Shown: positions 18,966-27,223, counted from the stretch's first letter. The stretch: DNA of 64,000 nt from Candidatus Obscuribacterales bacterium (GCA_019637435.1 JAHBVO010000001.1:1860001-1924000); one strand, 5' to 3'. The notes: generated by a model from the sequence alone, not told the origin. Numbers and translations are program-made.

Positions 18966-19098
18966 GTTCTTTGATCGACGGTATCATGCGGGGATAAGGC
19001 AATTCAAAGAGGTGTATCAGCACGAAGTTGATGTGTGGCAATGGTACGATAATAGCGGCGATACTTGGATATTGACCGACAAGGGATTTAACGAATGA
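18925..19098 (+). CDS. Small ORF overlapping the next gene by 4 bases
   Basis: The 57-residue frame starts at an ATG 2 bases after GAGG (too close for a good ribosome binding site). It ends in an ATGA overlap with the following 70-residue gene, a layout typical of translational coupling in two-gene modules. The protein has an Arg-rich start and a Trp/Tyr-rich end (YQHEVDVWQWYDNSGDTW). No family is recognised. It may also be the 3' remnant of a longer gene. Confidence 0.35.
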   Translation: MTPGPIDTRGRIGKFFDRRYHAGIRQFKEVYQHEVDVWQWYDNSGDTWILTDKGFNE

Positions 19099-19307
19099 AG
19101 CGGGAAGAACTGGAAAGAATCAATGCTGAGATGGAAGCTGCTGGTGCTGCGCTAACCCGGGCCTCCAAACGCGCTCGATTACTTGCCGCGCGAACGCGGA
19201 CAGAGTTTGTCGTCGTTCGAGATGGAAAATTGGTACGTGAGATTCCCTCGCTTGAGGGTTTGGATGACGGGATGATTGAAGATTCCATCTCCCTTGCAAC
19301 TGACTAA
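19095..19307 (+). CDS. Small conserved protein, paralogue of the one at 14304-14480
   Basis: The 70-residue product has a charged first helix (KREELERINAEMEAAGAALT), a basic segment (RASKRARLLA) and a beta-hairpin-like stretch (EFVVVRDGKLVREIP), with an acidic tail. AAGG lies 12 bases before the ATG. The middle 40 residues match the minus-strand protein at 14304-14480. The ATGA overlap with the preceding ORF suggests coexpression. Small paired genes with a basic helix and short beta-hairpin are common among toxin-antitoxin modules, but neither partner is recognisable, so this remains a guess. Confidence 0.6.
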   Translation: MKREELERINAEMEAAGAALTRASKRARLLAARTRTEFVVVRDGKLVREIPSLEGLDDGMIEDSISLATD

Positions 19308-19413
19308 TCGGACCCTGCTTGGACACTCTGTCTTCGAATTAGCAGGGGCAGGACGATAGAGATGATCGGGAACGTTTCCCGCACTTGTGGCTTCACAACA
19401 TCACCGGTGAAAA

Positions 19414-21045
19414 ATGAGTAGTCTGAAATGTGGCTGGTGCGGAAAGGGTGCCGAGTATCCTCTGATCGCAGGACTCGGTGTCTACATTTGCCACGACTGT
19501 GTTACTGATGGTTTGTCAAAATGTACTGAAGTCGTTTCCGGCGAATCAATGTCGGATGGCAAATGTTCATTCTGCAATCAAAAACAAAGTACTCTCAAGA
19601 AGAAGCTGGTCGATGGAGATGGTTTTCAAATTTGTCACCATTGCCTCAACACGTGCAATGACATCATTCTAGAAACTCGCGCAGAAACACCGAGAAAGAT
19701 TCAGACTTCCGAGCACAATGAAGAGTCCGATTGTGATTGCGATCATGAGGTATCACCATTAGAAAAAGAATGGTGGCAGTTGCGTGATTCGGCTAAAGAC
19801 GAACAAGAATTGTTTGAGCGTGGTAAAGCCTGGTTGAAGAAAAACAAGACTGATCGTGCAGCCGGATCAGCATTAGCGAGCGTTCTTAAGATTAAGTCGA
19901 ATGCTACTTTGATATCCACAGCTTTGTCATGGCTCGAAAAGTACCCGAACGAAGAAGATGCCCCCAAGATAATCGCGGTCCTCATGAAGACTGCACCATC
20001 ACCTCGAGTTACAAGATTAGCAAGTATGTGGCTCAAGTCGCCTGATGATATTTTCCGTTTTTCCGAAATTATCTCCGCCACTCTAAAAAGTTCCAAGTAT
20101 CAAACGTTACTGAAAGAGGTGAAAGAACTCCTTGAGCGAAATCCAAAGTCCAGCCATTGGTTTTGGTTGTTTTCGGAACCTCCAACAAGAGAAAGGACTA
20201 AACGAGTTGAAACGCTCCTTGTGAGATGGCTTCAGCTCAACTTGAAAAATCCGGAGGCACCGGTATACATAACTGTAATACTAACCCGATCCCCAGAGGT
20301 GATGCAGGCAAGCTTCGACTGGGTCCGCTTCGGAGGAAAGGAGTCGAAAGACGCAGCGCTGCTTCTCACACGTCTGCTGGAGTCCACATCACAGTATCAC
20401 AAAACACTGCTGCCTAAAGTTATCCGGTTTGCTAGAGCATGGCTGAAAGCAAATCCTAACGATGAGAACTCCGGGCAAGTACATGGTGCTTTGGTGCTGA
20501 CGGCACAAACCAAGACCGATATTAAAAACGCAAAAAGCTGGTATGAGGAGAACAAGTCGAACAAATCAGCATGGTTTGTTTTGTCCGACTTACTACAGTA
20601 TGCATACTCTTACTCGCATAAGAACGATGTTTTTGCAGTAGAAAATGCAAAGGTTCTTTTGCGTGATGAACTGTTCAGGCATCAAAAATCAAGGCTAGTG
20701 GGTTCGCTTATCGGTGCGTGGGCAGACGAGGAAAGCATAACTTGGGCAAAGGAAGCTTATGACCGTCTTGGATTGCTTTGGATTCTGGCACGGCTTCTAA
20801 TGCGAGCCCCGGATTCAGAATTGATCAAAGAAGCAGAGCGAGTGTATGAGCAATGTGCAGGCTACGATTTTGAAAAGGAAATTCTTTTAGGTGTACTCAG
20901 AGCGGATCCTCAAAATTCATTTTTCCAAAAGCGCGCTCGGTCATGGATAAAACGAAATCCGAAGCATCCGTGGACGACGTCAATTAGTTTGGCTATCGAA
21001 AGCGCTCGAAACGGAAAACGCAAAGGTTCAAGCCCGCCTGCATAA
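19414..21045 (+). CDS. Two ClpX-type zinc fingers fused to a long alpha-helical repeat domain
   Basis: The 543-residue product starts with two C4 zinc fingers of the ClpX N-terminal type: Cys6/9/26/29 (KCGWCGK...VYICHDC) and Cys51/54/74/77 (KCSFCNQ...FQICHHC). In ClpX this domain dimerises and binds substrates or adaptors. There is no AAA+ module. From ~115 to the end come about twelve helical repeats of ~35 residues with a recurring A..WLxxNP....A..hL..LL pattern, for example GKAWLKKNKTDRA, LSWLEKYPNEEDA, VRWLQLNLKNPEA and ARAWLKANPNDEN. These would form a curved solenoid. It is cytoplasmic, with no signal peptide. It could be a substrate adaptor or sensor, but the function is not known. Confidence 0.75.
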   Translation: MSSLKCGWCGKGAEYPLIAGLGVYICHDCVTDGLSKCTEVVSGESMSDGKCSFCNQKQSTLKKKLVDGDGFQICHHCLNTCNDIILETRAETPRKIQTSEHNEESDCDCDHEVSPLEKEWWQLRDSAKDEQELFERGKAWLKKNKTDRAAGSALASVLKIKSNATLISTALSWLEKYPNEEDAPKIIAVLMKTAPSPRVTRLASMWLKSPDDIFRFSEIISATLKSSKYQTLLKEVKELLERNPKSSHWFWLFSEPPTRERTKRVETLLVRWLQLNLKNPEAPVYITVILTRSPEVMQASFDWVRFGGKESKDAALLLTRLLESTSQYHKTLLPKVIRFARAWLKANPNDENSGQVHGALVLTAQTKTDIKNAKSWYEENKSNKSAWFVLSDLLQYAYSYSHKNDVFAVENAKVLLRDELFRHQKSRLVGSLIGAWADEESITWAKEAYDRLGLLWILARLLMRAPDSELIKEAERVYEQCAGYDFEKEILLGVLRADPQNSFFQKRARSWIKRNPKHPWTTSISLAIESARNGKRKGSSPPA

Positions 21046-21190
21046 CGTCAATGAATTTAGGCACATGTCTATACCGTACGCAACGTATTGAGAAATCATG
21101 TTTTGTTGTTCGATTCTCGAAAAACCACCTCGCGACTTTCGAGAATCGAGCCACAAAACAGGATTAAAGACAGACAGCCACGTGGCCCGT

Positions 21191-21266
21191 GATCAAACAC
21201 GTGCACACACCGGAAGAAGCAAAGAAAGCAGTGGAAACGCTGATTCCATCCTTGGGAAATCGATTA
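21191..21266 (+). pseudogene. Fragment of an S41-like gene (copy of 11718-11728 joined to 11799-11860)
   Basis: GATCAAACACG, identical to 11718-11728 in the S41-like gene, is followed directly by a ~64-base match to 11799-11860 (sharing GCAAAGAAAGCAGTGGAAAC), with ~3 substitutions. About 70 bases between the source segments are missing. The translated piece would read HTPEEAKKAVETLIPSLGNR, against HTPEDAKKAVETLIASLGDR in the parent. It sits alone in a 380-base spacer and is a relic. Confidence 0.8.
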
Positions 21267-21427
21267 GCTGGAACTTTCGTTAGACCCTACTGTACAGGTA
21301 TGGATCTTGCGATTGCTGTTGACAGTTTTGCTCCGTGGCACTCTTTATCTGGGAGTCTAAAGTGTGTACGATAACTTTGTGGCTCATTTGAGCAAATCGT
21401 AGTTCGCTTCAGAGTCGAAAGCAGGTA

Positions 21428-22183
21428 TTGTTGAAGCGTTTCAAGAAACGATTTAATGGCGGTTGCGCAATAGCGGAAGCACTATTGCTCTCATCCGCTT
21501 GGAGAGTTTGGGGCCCACGTTCGATGCTACTGCTTATTTTCTGCGCGTTCTTAAGTGCTTGCTCCGATTCGTTGAGTAAAAGGAGCGAATCCCCCGAAAC
21601 GAAATCTGCCAAGCTGAATACAAGTGAACCACAAGACTCAACTAGAAGGACGCAATCGGAAGTAAAAGAGCTAATTGCTAGAGAATTGGTACAACCAATA
21701 TCCAATGAGATCACGAAGCAGCCTCCGAATAAAACGATTGAAGAATTCAAAAGAAGGTTTAATGCGCGAGCAGTGAAATTAAACAAAGCACTTGTCATTG
21801 AGGGGTCTGGAGACGAAACGACCAGTCGTACGTACTTTCAGTACCATTTTACTAAAGACACGATTCTAAACGTGTATACGGATGAAGAGCTCACCAAAAT
21901 CGAGTCCCTTGAGCTGGATAGCTCAAAGACCGACGCAATCAAATTTTGGCAGTGCGTAGATGCATGCTTAGCGGCAGTAAAATCAGATCAGACTGATGAA
22001 CAGAGGGCAGCCATTCTGACGCAGCTGAGTAGTGGCGATAACCAGGCTTTTCCTGTTCGTAGCTGTGAGCTCGATGACGGCCGCTACACCTTCGACGTTA
22101 ATCTATTAGCCTATGATACTGGATACGGTACGATAGCAAAACAGGACGAATGTTCGTTTAACATGAACCTTTTTGCTCCATAA
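21428..22183 (+). CDS. Probable lipoprotein of unknown function
   Basis: The 251-residue frame contains a lipobox (LLLIFCAFLSAC, with Cys at ~45), so the mature protein is probably lipid-anchored. The start is uncertain: TTG at 21428 gives a long basic n-region (LKRFKKRF), while ATG at 21524 gives a signal without positive charges. After a polar Ser/Glu/Lys-rich linker come helices (EVKELIARELVQPI, TIEEFKRRFNARAVKLNKAL) and an alpha/beta end (FPVRSCELDDGRYTFDVNLLAY). No family is recognised. Confidence 0.65.
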   Translation: MLKRFKKRFNGGCAIAEALLLSSAWRVWGPRSMLLLIFCAFLSACSDSLSKRSESPETKSAKLNTSEPQDSTRRTQSEVKELIARELVQPISNEITKQPPNKTIEEFKRRFNARAVKLNKALVIEGSGDETTSRTYFQYHFTKDTILNVYTDEELTKIESLELDSSKTDAIKFWQCVDACLAAVKSDQTDEQRAAILTQLSSGDNQAFPVRSCELDDGRYTFDVNLLAYDTGYGTIAKQDECSFNMNLFAP

Positions 22184-22924
22184 AGCCACTTCTTGCGCTT
22201 CTGGTACTACGAGCGGCGCTGGGTGACGGTGAACTCGTGGTATATTGTCCGTGTTGCGCCTGAACATAATGGATTATTTCCGTAATGTAGGTGGAGGTTA
22301 AGAGATCCCCGAGCAGGCGCAACAGCTTTTAAGCGATTTGCACAATCGGAATAAGAACTTACACCCGGCTGGTGCTTACCAGACTAAACTCGGCCGGGGC
22401 GTGTGATGCGGTGGTGCGCTTTGAGTAGTACATTGGCTGTGTTGTGCATCATTTAGCACTCGGAGCAGGCTGATCATTGTCAGTTCTCAATCTAATTGTC
22501 CCTAATCACTACGCTGCTGAACCAACTAACCAATGACATGCGTAAGACGTGTCCTTTAAAATTGATACCGTTGCTGGTGGCATCGACTCGCTACCATCTA
22601 GAATATAACGCACGCTAAGTGGCGGTAACAAGCTGATTATGATGGTGTTTCAGTCGAAATCAGTAAGAAATCTCAGCGACCATCGGCCACAAAGCAAAGT
22701 GAGAGTCCGGTCCGGTAGATCGCGAACGGCAGAAAAGCTCGCGTATCAATTGCTTTAGGCATTTGGCGGCCAGAACTGCACTCCAAAGCTATACGAATCT
22801 TTGATAATTGCAATTGCATCTGTCCTTGATTATCTGGACGCTAGAACTCAACAAGTAAAATCAAGGTACGCGCGAGATGCGCAGGGGTTTGTGATCATCG
22901 GAGACGTTCTAGATTGAAACGGAA
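22184..22924. other. Long intergenic stretch with a possible decayed coding segment
   Basis: About 740 bases without an intact gene. On the plus strand, a frame from ATG 22639 runs to a TAG at 22756-22758, and the same frame then continues to TGA at 22915-22917. The second part has protein-like composition (PKLYESLIIAIASVLDYLDA, then RYARDAQGFVIIGD). This could be a small gene broken by one stop, or chance. The 22184-22638 part shows nothing I recognise. Confidence 0.25.
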
Positions 22925-23131
22925 TTACTGTCGGCAGCGGTCCGCTGCGAAAGCGAAACATGCTCGAATGTCATCAATCGTTAGCTCGGGGAAATCAGTG
23001 AGGATTTGATTTAACGACATTCCAGAAGCAAGATATTGAAGCACATCTGAAACCGTGATTCGCAGACCTCGGATACATGGCTGCCCGCTCCGCTTGTCCG
23101 TTTCAATAGTGATTATGTCCTGATACGTCAT
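22925..23131 (-). CDS. DUF433 family protein (antitoxin-like)
   Basis: The 68-residue product starts at MTYQDIITIETDKRSGQPCI, and the family core is PCIRGLRITVSDVLQYLASG followed by ILTDFPELTIDDIRACFAFA. DUF433 proteins are small helix-turn-helix proteins, usually antitoxins paired with a PIN-like DUF5615 toxin just downstream. I start at ATG 23131 because family members begin there; the frame is open to 23167. No toxin gene follows on the minus strand, where the next ~740 bases are without an intact gene, so this looks like a solitary antitoxin. Confidence 0.85.
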   Translation of the reverse strand: MTYQDIITIETDKRSGQPCIRGLRITVSDVLQYLASGMSLNQILTDFPELTIDDIRACFAFAADRCRQ

Positions 23132-23286
23132 ATCACTCAGCTTATACACGGTTCGATCCCCAGTCAACTCGCGCCAAAATTGCCTGGTTCAATTTACCAG
23201 TGAGAGAAGTTGAACAAACTCGCTTTGACTTTGCTCCTAGGGTAGAACCAAAGTAGAACTGAAAAACGCGAAAGTCTGAAAACCAT

Positions 23287-23360
23287 CGCGCCCTGTAGGA
23301 CTCGAACCTACGACCTCTTGGTTCGAAGCCAAGCACTCTATCCAGCTGAGCTAAGGGCGC
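23287..23360 (-). tRNA. tRNA-Arg (anticodon TCG)
   Basis: Read on the minus strand, GCGCCCT pairs with AGGGCGC as a 7-bp acceptor, with G as discriminator base. The D-arm (AGCTCAGCTGGATAGAG), the anticodon stem CTTGG/CCAAG with loop CTTCGAA, and the T-arm with GGTTCGAGTCC are all canonical. The anticodon TCG reads CGA and related Arg codons. CCA is not encoded. Confidence 0.95.
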
Positions 23361-23646
23361 ATAGAGTGCAGATCGTACCGATATAAGCTGTCTACGTCAA
23401 GTTCCGTTCTGAAAGCGAGTGATTCCAAGATGCAGAGAATCGCGCGGTGCGCGGACGGAGCAGGAGGAAGCGGTCGGAGCAGGAGGAAGCGGCCGGAGCC
23501 GCACGAGCCGCCCGAGCGCCGGAGCATCCGAAGCCGCCGGACGCGTTTTTTTCTGATGCCGCCGAAAGAAAAGAGACCAGGCTTTTGGCCTGGTCTCGTG
23601 AGGCGTGGAGGAAAGGTTTCACGCGTCAGTTTTCAGATGGAGCTAA

Positions 23647-24270
23647 CTACACTTGATCCGGTGCAGCCGGCGCTTCAGAGGAAGCCGGTGCGTCCGGTCC
23701 GGGTTTCGGTCCACCAAATCCACGGGGACCAGGACCTTTGCGGAAGCCGTCTTTGCCACCATGATGGAATTTGCTTTTGAAGTGACCACCGTGGTGTCCG
23801 CCGCGATGATGCGGACCGAAGCTCCGTTTCAGCGAGAACTCTCTGATTTTTGCTTTTTGATCGTCGGTCAGAACCGCCATGCGGTCAGCCATGAATCCGA
23901 CTCTGTTTGTAGAGAGTTGAGACTTGATATCATTGATCTTCGACTGCAACGCGAGCAGTTCGCTTTTGGAAACGCCGGGCTTCGTCATGTCATCACGCAA
24001 CTCTTTAGATAGCGTCATGAGCTCGGTTTTCTTCGGAGCGTTGGCTTTCTCGAAGTCGAGTTTCATGGTGTTCATCTTCTCTAGCTGGTCGGTTGTGATT
24101 CCTAGTGCTTCAAACATGCCACCGCGTTTCGGACCGCATTTCCCTGTCGGGCAGCCCTTCTTGGCTCCGGCATCAACTGTTGTCGTGCTATCTGCAGCGC
24201 TTACAGTGTTGAAAACTCCTGCTGCCGAGATTGCTACAGCTGCAAGAAATGCGATTTTGCTTCTATTCAT
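23647..24270 (-). CDS. Spy/CpxP-like (LTXXQ) periplasmic protein, His-rich
   Basis: The 207-residue product has a signal peptide (KIAFLAAVAISAAGVFNTVSA) and starts at ATG 24270 behind an AAGGAAGG ribosome binding site. The middle is helical, with LGITTDQLEKMNTM and LTDDQKAKIREF, the LTxxQ-type repeats of Spy/CpxP/ZraP. These are periplasmic chaperones or metal- and stress-responsive proteins. The C-terminal ~60 residues are very rich in His, Gly and Pro (PHHRGGHHGGHFKSKFHHGG), which suggests metal binding. Two Cys near the N-terminus (GCPTGKCG) could also bind metal. A near-palindrome at 24381-24398 upstream may be an operator. Confidence 0.8.
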   Translation of the reverse strand: MNRSKIAFLAAVAISAAGVFNTVSAADSTTTVDAGAKKGCPTGKCGPKRGGMFEALGITTDQLEKMNTMKLDFEKANAPKKTELMTLSKELRDDMTKPGVSKSELLALQSKINDIKSQLSTNRVGFMADRMAVLTDDQKAKIREFSLKRSFGPHHRGGHHGGHFKSKFHHGGKDGFRKGPGPRGFGGPKPGPDAPASSEAPAAPDQV

Positions 24271-24380
24271 TTGAGACCTTCCTTGTCTTTGTTTTTTTGT
24301 TTTTGGGGGAGAACTAGCTTGTGATGGCAAGCTTCACTGACACCGATCGGTCGTTGCAGTTTCTGGAACGTTCGAGAGGT

Positions 24381-24398
24381 GCACTATATATGGTGTTA
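24381..24398. promoter_or_regulatory. Candidate operator, near-copy of the palindrome at 55831-55852
   Basis: GCACTATATATGGTGTTA matches 16 of 18 bases of the core of the perfect palindrome at 55831-55852 (GCACCATATATGGTGCTA). It lies ~110 bases upstream of the Spy-like gene start on the minus strand, where a regulator could bind. The binding protein is unknown. Confidence 0.35.
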
Positions 24399-24457
24399 TG
24401 CTTTATTCTGTTTTTCGAATATTCAGTTGTTGAGTCGCTATTCTTGCGATTTGAATC

Positions 24458-24760
24458 TTAGAAAATCCGATTGATGATTCGTGAAACTACTCCGGGACGG
24501 TTGTTGTAATAACCGTTGTAATAGTTGTTGCCGCAGGAAGCGCCGTTGTTCCATCCATTGCCGAGGATCGGTGTGCCGATCAAGCGGTTGGTTGTGCGGT
24601 TGATGAAACGGCTCAAGCCGCCCTGGTTGTAATAACCACTGTTGTTATAGTAGTTACCATAACCGTAGTTATTGTAGTATTGGGCAGACGCTGTTTGGGT
24701 GAGGGCTCCAGCTGCTAGCAGGGAACCCGCGATCAGCATTGCGTTGATCTTCTTTTTCAT
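24458..24760 (-). CDS. Small secreted Tyr/Asn-rich protein
   Basis: The 100-residue product has a clear signal peptide (MKKKINAMLIAGSLLAAGAL, then TQTASA) and starts at ATG 24760 behind GGGAGGA. The mature part is low-complexity, rich in Tyr, Asn and Gly (YYNNYGYGNYYNNSGYYNQG). Two similar segments, SRFINRTTNRLIG and SRIINRIF, flank a single Cys. No domain is recognised. It is probably a periplasmic or surface protein. It shares strand and orientation with the Spy-like gene and may belong to the same envelope response. Confidence 0.75.
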   Translation of the reverse strand: MKKKINAMLIAGSLLAAGALTQTASAQYYNNYGYGNYYNNSGYYNQGGLSRFINRTTNRLIGTPILGNGWNNGASCGNNYYNGYYNNRPGVVSRIINRIF

Positions 24761-24941
24761 TTTTAGGTTCCTCCCTTTCGTTTGATCACTCGTTCGTGAC
24801 CTTCTAATATCAAGTACGTAATTTCGGTTCAAAAAGTTCAATTCGTTAGATTAACAGTCTCTAATGTTGCTCTGGAAATCTCAGCTGTTCCTATATAGTA
24901 GTTGAGATAGTTCCTTTTACTGACTATTTGCACCACTGAGA

Positions 24942-25397
24942 ATGACTGACGAAGAAGTCTCAAATTTGATTCCGCCCGCCTTCATGGAGAGCCCTGGGTT
25001 TCTCCTCAATACGGCTGGGAAGCTGCTATTACAGCGTGTTTCCGCATCTCTTAAACCTTCCGGTTTAACGGTTCAGGAGTATGGACTTTTGCGAATCATA
25101 TCTATAGAAGGGCCGGTTACTCAGAATGCCTTTGCCGCCAAATGGGCCATTGACCGGACAACCGTCACGGAAATCGTTGATGGTTTGGAGCAACGCGGCG
25201 TTATCATTCGCCTGAAGAGCAAAACAGATCGGCGTTACAACGAGTTGCACCTTACGCCTTCTGGGAAGAAACTGCTGGCGCGTGTTGTAAAAATCGTCGA
25301 CAAGGCGAATGCTGAGTTTCTGCAACCTCTAGATGATAGGGAGTGGCAACTTCTGCGTGACAGTTTGGTGAAGCTAATTGTCGCCAGCAAGGCTTGA
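24942..25397 (+). CDS. MarR family transcriptional regulator
   Basis: The 151-residue product has the MarR layout: N-terminal dimer helices (~15-45), a winged helix-turn-helix (~60-105, with FAAKWAIDRTTVTEIVDGLE as the recognition region and SKTDRRYNELHLTPSGK as the wing), and C-terminal dimer helices. The DRR in the wing is the family signature. MarR proteins bind palindromes as dimers and often repress themselves and a neighbouring transporter or stress gene. Upstream, ATCTCA...TGAGAT around CTATATAG (about 24878-24911) could be its operator. Likely targets are itself and the divergent small secreted genes. Confidence 0.9.
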   Translation: MTDEEVSNLIPPAFMESPGFLLNTAGKLLLQRVSASLKPSGLTVQEYGLLRIISIEGPVTQNAFAAKWAIDRTTVTEIVDGLEQRGVIIRLKSKTDRRYNELHLTPSGKKLLARVVKIVDKANAEFLQPLDDREWQLLRDSLVKLIVASKA

Positions 25398-25453
25398 GCG
25401 GATTTGCCTCTGTAAGGAAACGGCGACCAGTGACTGCGTCTGCGTCTCCTGGG

Positions 25454-25645
25454 GGTGGTAGCGACCGCGTCGCCCTACGCGGTGGTAGCGACTGTGTCGC
25501 CCTAGGCGGTGGTAGCGAGCGTCTCCCTACGCGGCGGTAGCGACCGCGTCGACCTACGCGGTGGTAGCGACTGCCTCTCCTCACCGCTGGTAGCAAGCGT
25601 CTCCCTACGCGGCGGTAGCGGCAGCGTCTCCCGACGCGGTGCCGA
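25454..25645. repeat. Minisatellite: ~7 imperfect copies of a 25-27 bp unit
   Basis: Units begin GGTGGTAGCG or GGCGGTAGCG at about 25454, 25481, 25508, 25533, 25560, 25586 and 25611, and carry CGTCGCCCTACGC or CGTCTCCCTACGC behind. The array fills the space between the convergent MarR and antiporter genes and has no gene of its own. The spacing is too short and the units too variable for a CRISPR array. Confidence 0.85.
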
Positions 25646-25654
25646 CTCGTTAAG

Positions 25655-27223
25655 CTAATCCGATTGCAGAACTATGGCGCGGATGTGCATGTCGGCTAGG
25701 TCCAGCTCGTTTTGCAGTTGTTGAAATAGATGCTCATCAATCTCGTTGCTGTCGCGCATATTCAGCAGAACCCTTCTTTGCGAATCAACCGCTATTGTTT
25801 CTAGCTTAGTCACCATCTCATTTTCGGTCTCATCGCGCGCCACCATATTTAGTGTCGCGACGTGAACATAAGTATTGACGACGCGCTGGAACGTGGGGTC
25901 AGTTCTGTCCATTCCTTCGCGTGTAGCGGCTTCATCCAGCGCTCTAATGGCTTCCTTGGTAAGTTTGAGACGCACCATGCGTTCTGTTTCCTCTGCATTC
26001 ATCTCCTCTGGGTCGAGATTCAACATCCGTAGAACGAATGGTAGGGTGCCGCCCTGAACGAACAGAGAAAATGCGATTACTACAATTGTCAGAAAAATGA
26101 GTAGGTTTCTGTAAGGGAAAGGTTCACCACCAGAGATCGTGAGCGGAAGTGAAAGTGCCGCCGCTAGTGATACCACGCCGCGCATGCCGCACCAGGAAAA
26201 AATAATTACTCGTTTCCAACTCGGCACGGGTTGTCCGATCAGGCGCCTGGACTGATATGTGACGTATGTCCAAACAAGACGAAGAACTAACGAAGTGGCG
26301 ATAACTACGATTGCTGAAACCACCAGCTGATCTAGCGGATATTTTAAGACCTTAAGTGCAACGGGTTTTACCTCCAATCCAATTAGTAAAAAGGTAAATC
26401 CGTTCAGAATGTATGCAATCGAGTCCCAGTTTGCCCGTGCTTGAACACGAGCCGACGATGACAGCATGCGTGGACCATGCGCGCCCAGGAGCAGTCCCGC
26501 GGAGACGACGGCGATGATTCCGGAGACTTTGAAGTGTTCCGCGGCAAGATACACCACGAATGGTGACAAAAAAGAAGCGATTATCTCGGATGGGCGGTGG
26601 CTAACTTCTGTCCTGATGCGGCGCAAAAACAACCCTAAAATTAAACCGAGTCCAACGCCGCCCAGTCCGACATAGAGAAGCGAACCGCCCGCGTTCCAAA
26701 CAGAGAACACACCCGTAACAGCGGCTGCGACAGCCGCTTGATAGCCAACGAGACCAGTAGCGTCATTTACCAGGCTCTCTCCGCGTATTATGTCCATCGT
26801 TTTTGCTGGGATGGTGGCGCCCCTGGTGACGGCAGAGACTGAAACCGCATCCGTCGGCGAAACAATCGCTCCAAACGTCAACGCAATCGCCCAGGGCATT
26901 CCCGGAATCACCATCTTTAACGCTGCCGCGACACCAAATATGGTGACTATCACCAGACCAATCGCCTGAGCGGATACTAAGTCGCCAACGTCTTTCAGCT
27001 TTCGCCACGGCGTTTGATACGCTTCGATATAGAGAAGTGGAGGAAGTATGACGAAGAAGATTAGCTCCGGGTCGAGTTCGATTTGCGGACCATTGGGAAT
27101 TAAGGAAAGCAACACGCCGGCAAAGATCAACAGCATGGGCAATGGTGCCTTAAACCGCTCAGCAAGAACCCCTACGATTCCCACCGCCGCTAAGAGGAGC
27201 GCAAGTGTTTCAACCTGATGCAT
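25655..27223 (-). CDS. Na+/H+ antiporter, CPA1 (NhaP) family
   Basis: The 522-residue product has 12-13 hydrophobic segments over the first ~400 residues and a ~110-residue soluble tail. Key CPA1 motifs are AIVSPTDAVSV (~135) and GESLVNDATGLV (~160), whose Asp carries ions in this family. It exchanges Na+ (or K+) for H+ across the inner membrane for pH and salt balance. I start at ATG 27223 (HQVETLALLLAAVG), because the 10 residues upstream are atypical. The soluble tail is acidic and helical (EEMNAEETERMVRLKLTKEA), as in bacterial NhaP relatives. It is convergent with the MarR gene across a minisatellite. Confidence 0.9.
   Translation of the reverse strand: MHQVETLALLLAAVGIVGVLAERFKAPLPMLLIFAGVLLSLIPNGPQIELDPELIFFVILPPLLYIEAYQTPWRKLKDVGDLVSAQAIGLVIVTIFGVAAALKMVIPGMPWAIALTFGAIVSPTDAVSVSAVTRGATIPAKTMDIIRGESLVNDATGLVGYQAAVAAAVTGVFSVWNAGGSLLYVGLGGVGLGLILGLFLRRIRTEVSHRPSEIIASFLSPFVVYLAAEHFKVSGIIAVVSAGLLLGAHGPRMLSSSARVQARANWDSIAYILNGFTFLLIGLEVKPVALKVLKYPLDQLVVSAIVVIATSLVLRLVWTYVTYQSRRLIGQPVPSWKRVIIFSWCGMRGVVSLAAALSLPLTISGGEPFPYRNLLIFLTIVVIAFSLFVQGGTLPFVLRMLNLDPEEMNAEETERMVRLKLTKEAIRALDEAATREGMDRTDPTFQRVVNTYVHVATLNMVARDETENEMVTKLETIAVDSQRRVLLNMRDSNEIDEHLFQQLQNELDLADMHIRAIVLQSD

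Noticed and set aside
22855..22917. Remnant of a DUF5615 toxin for the DUF433 gene
   Set aside because: Only a few residues (YARDAQGFVII) are suggestive and they lie on the opposite strand to the antitoxin.
25454..25645. Possible CRISPR array
   Set aside because: Units are adjacent without unique spacers, vary in sequence, and no cas genes are nearby.
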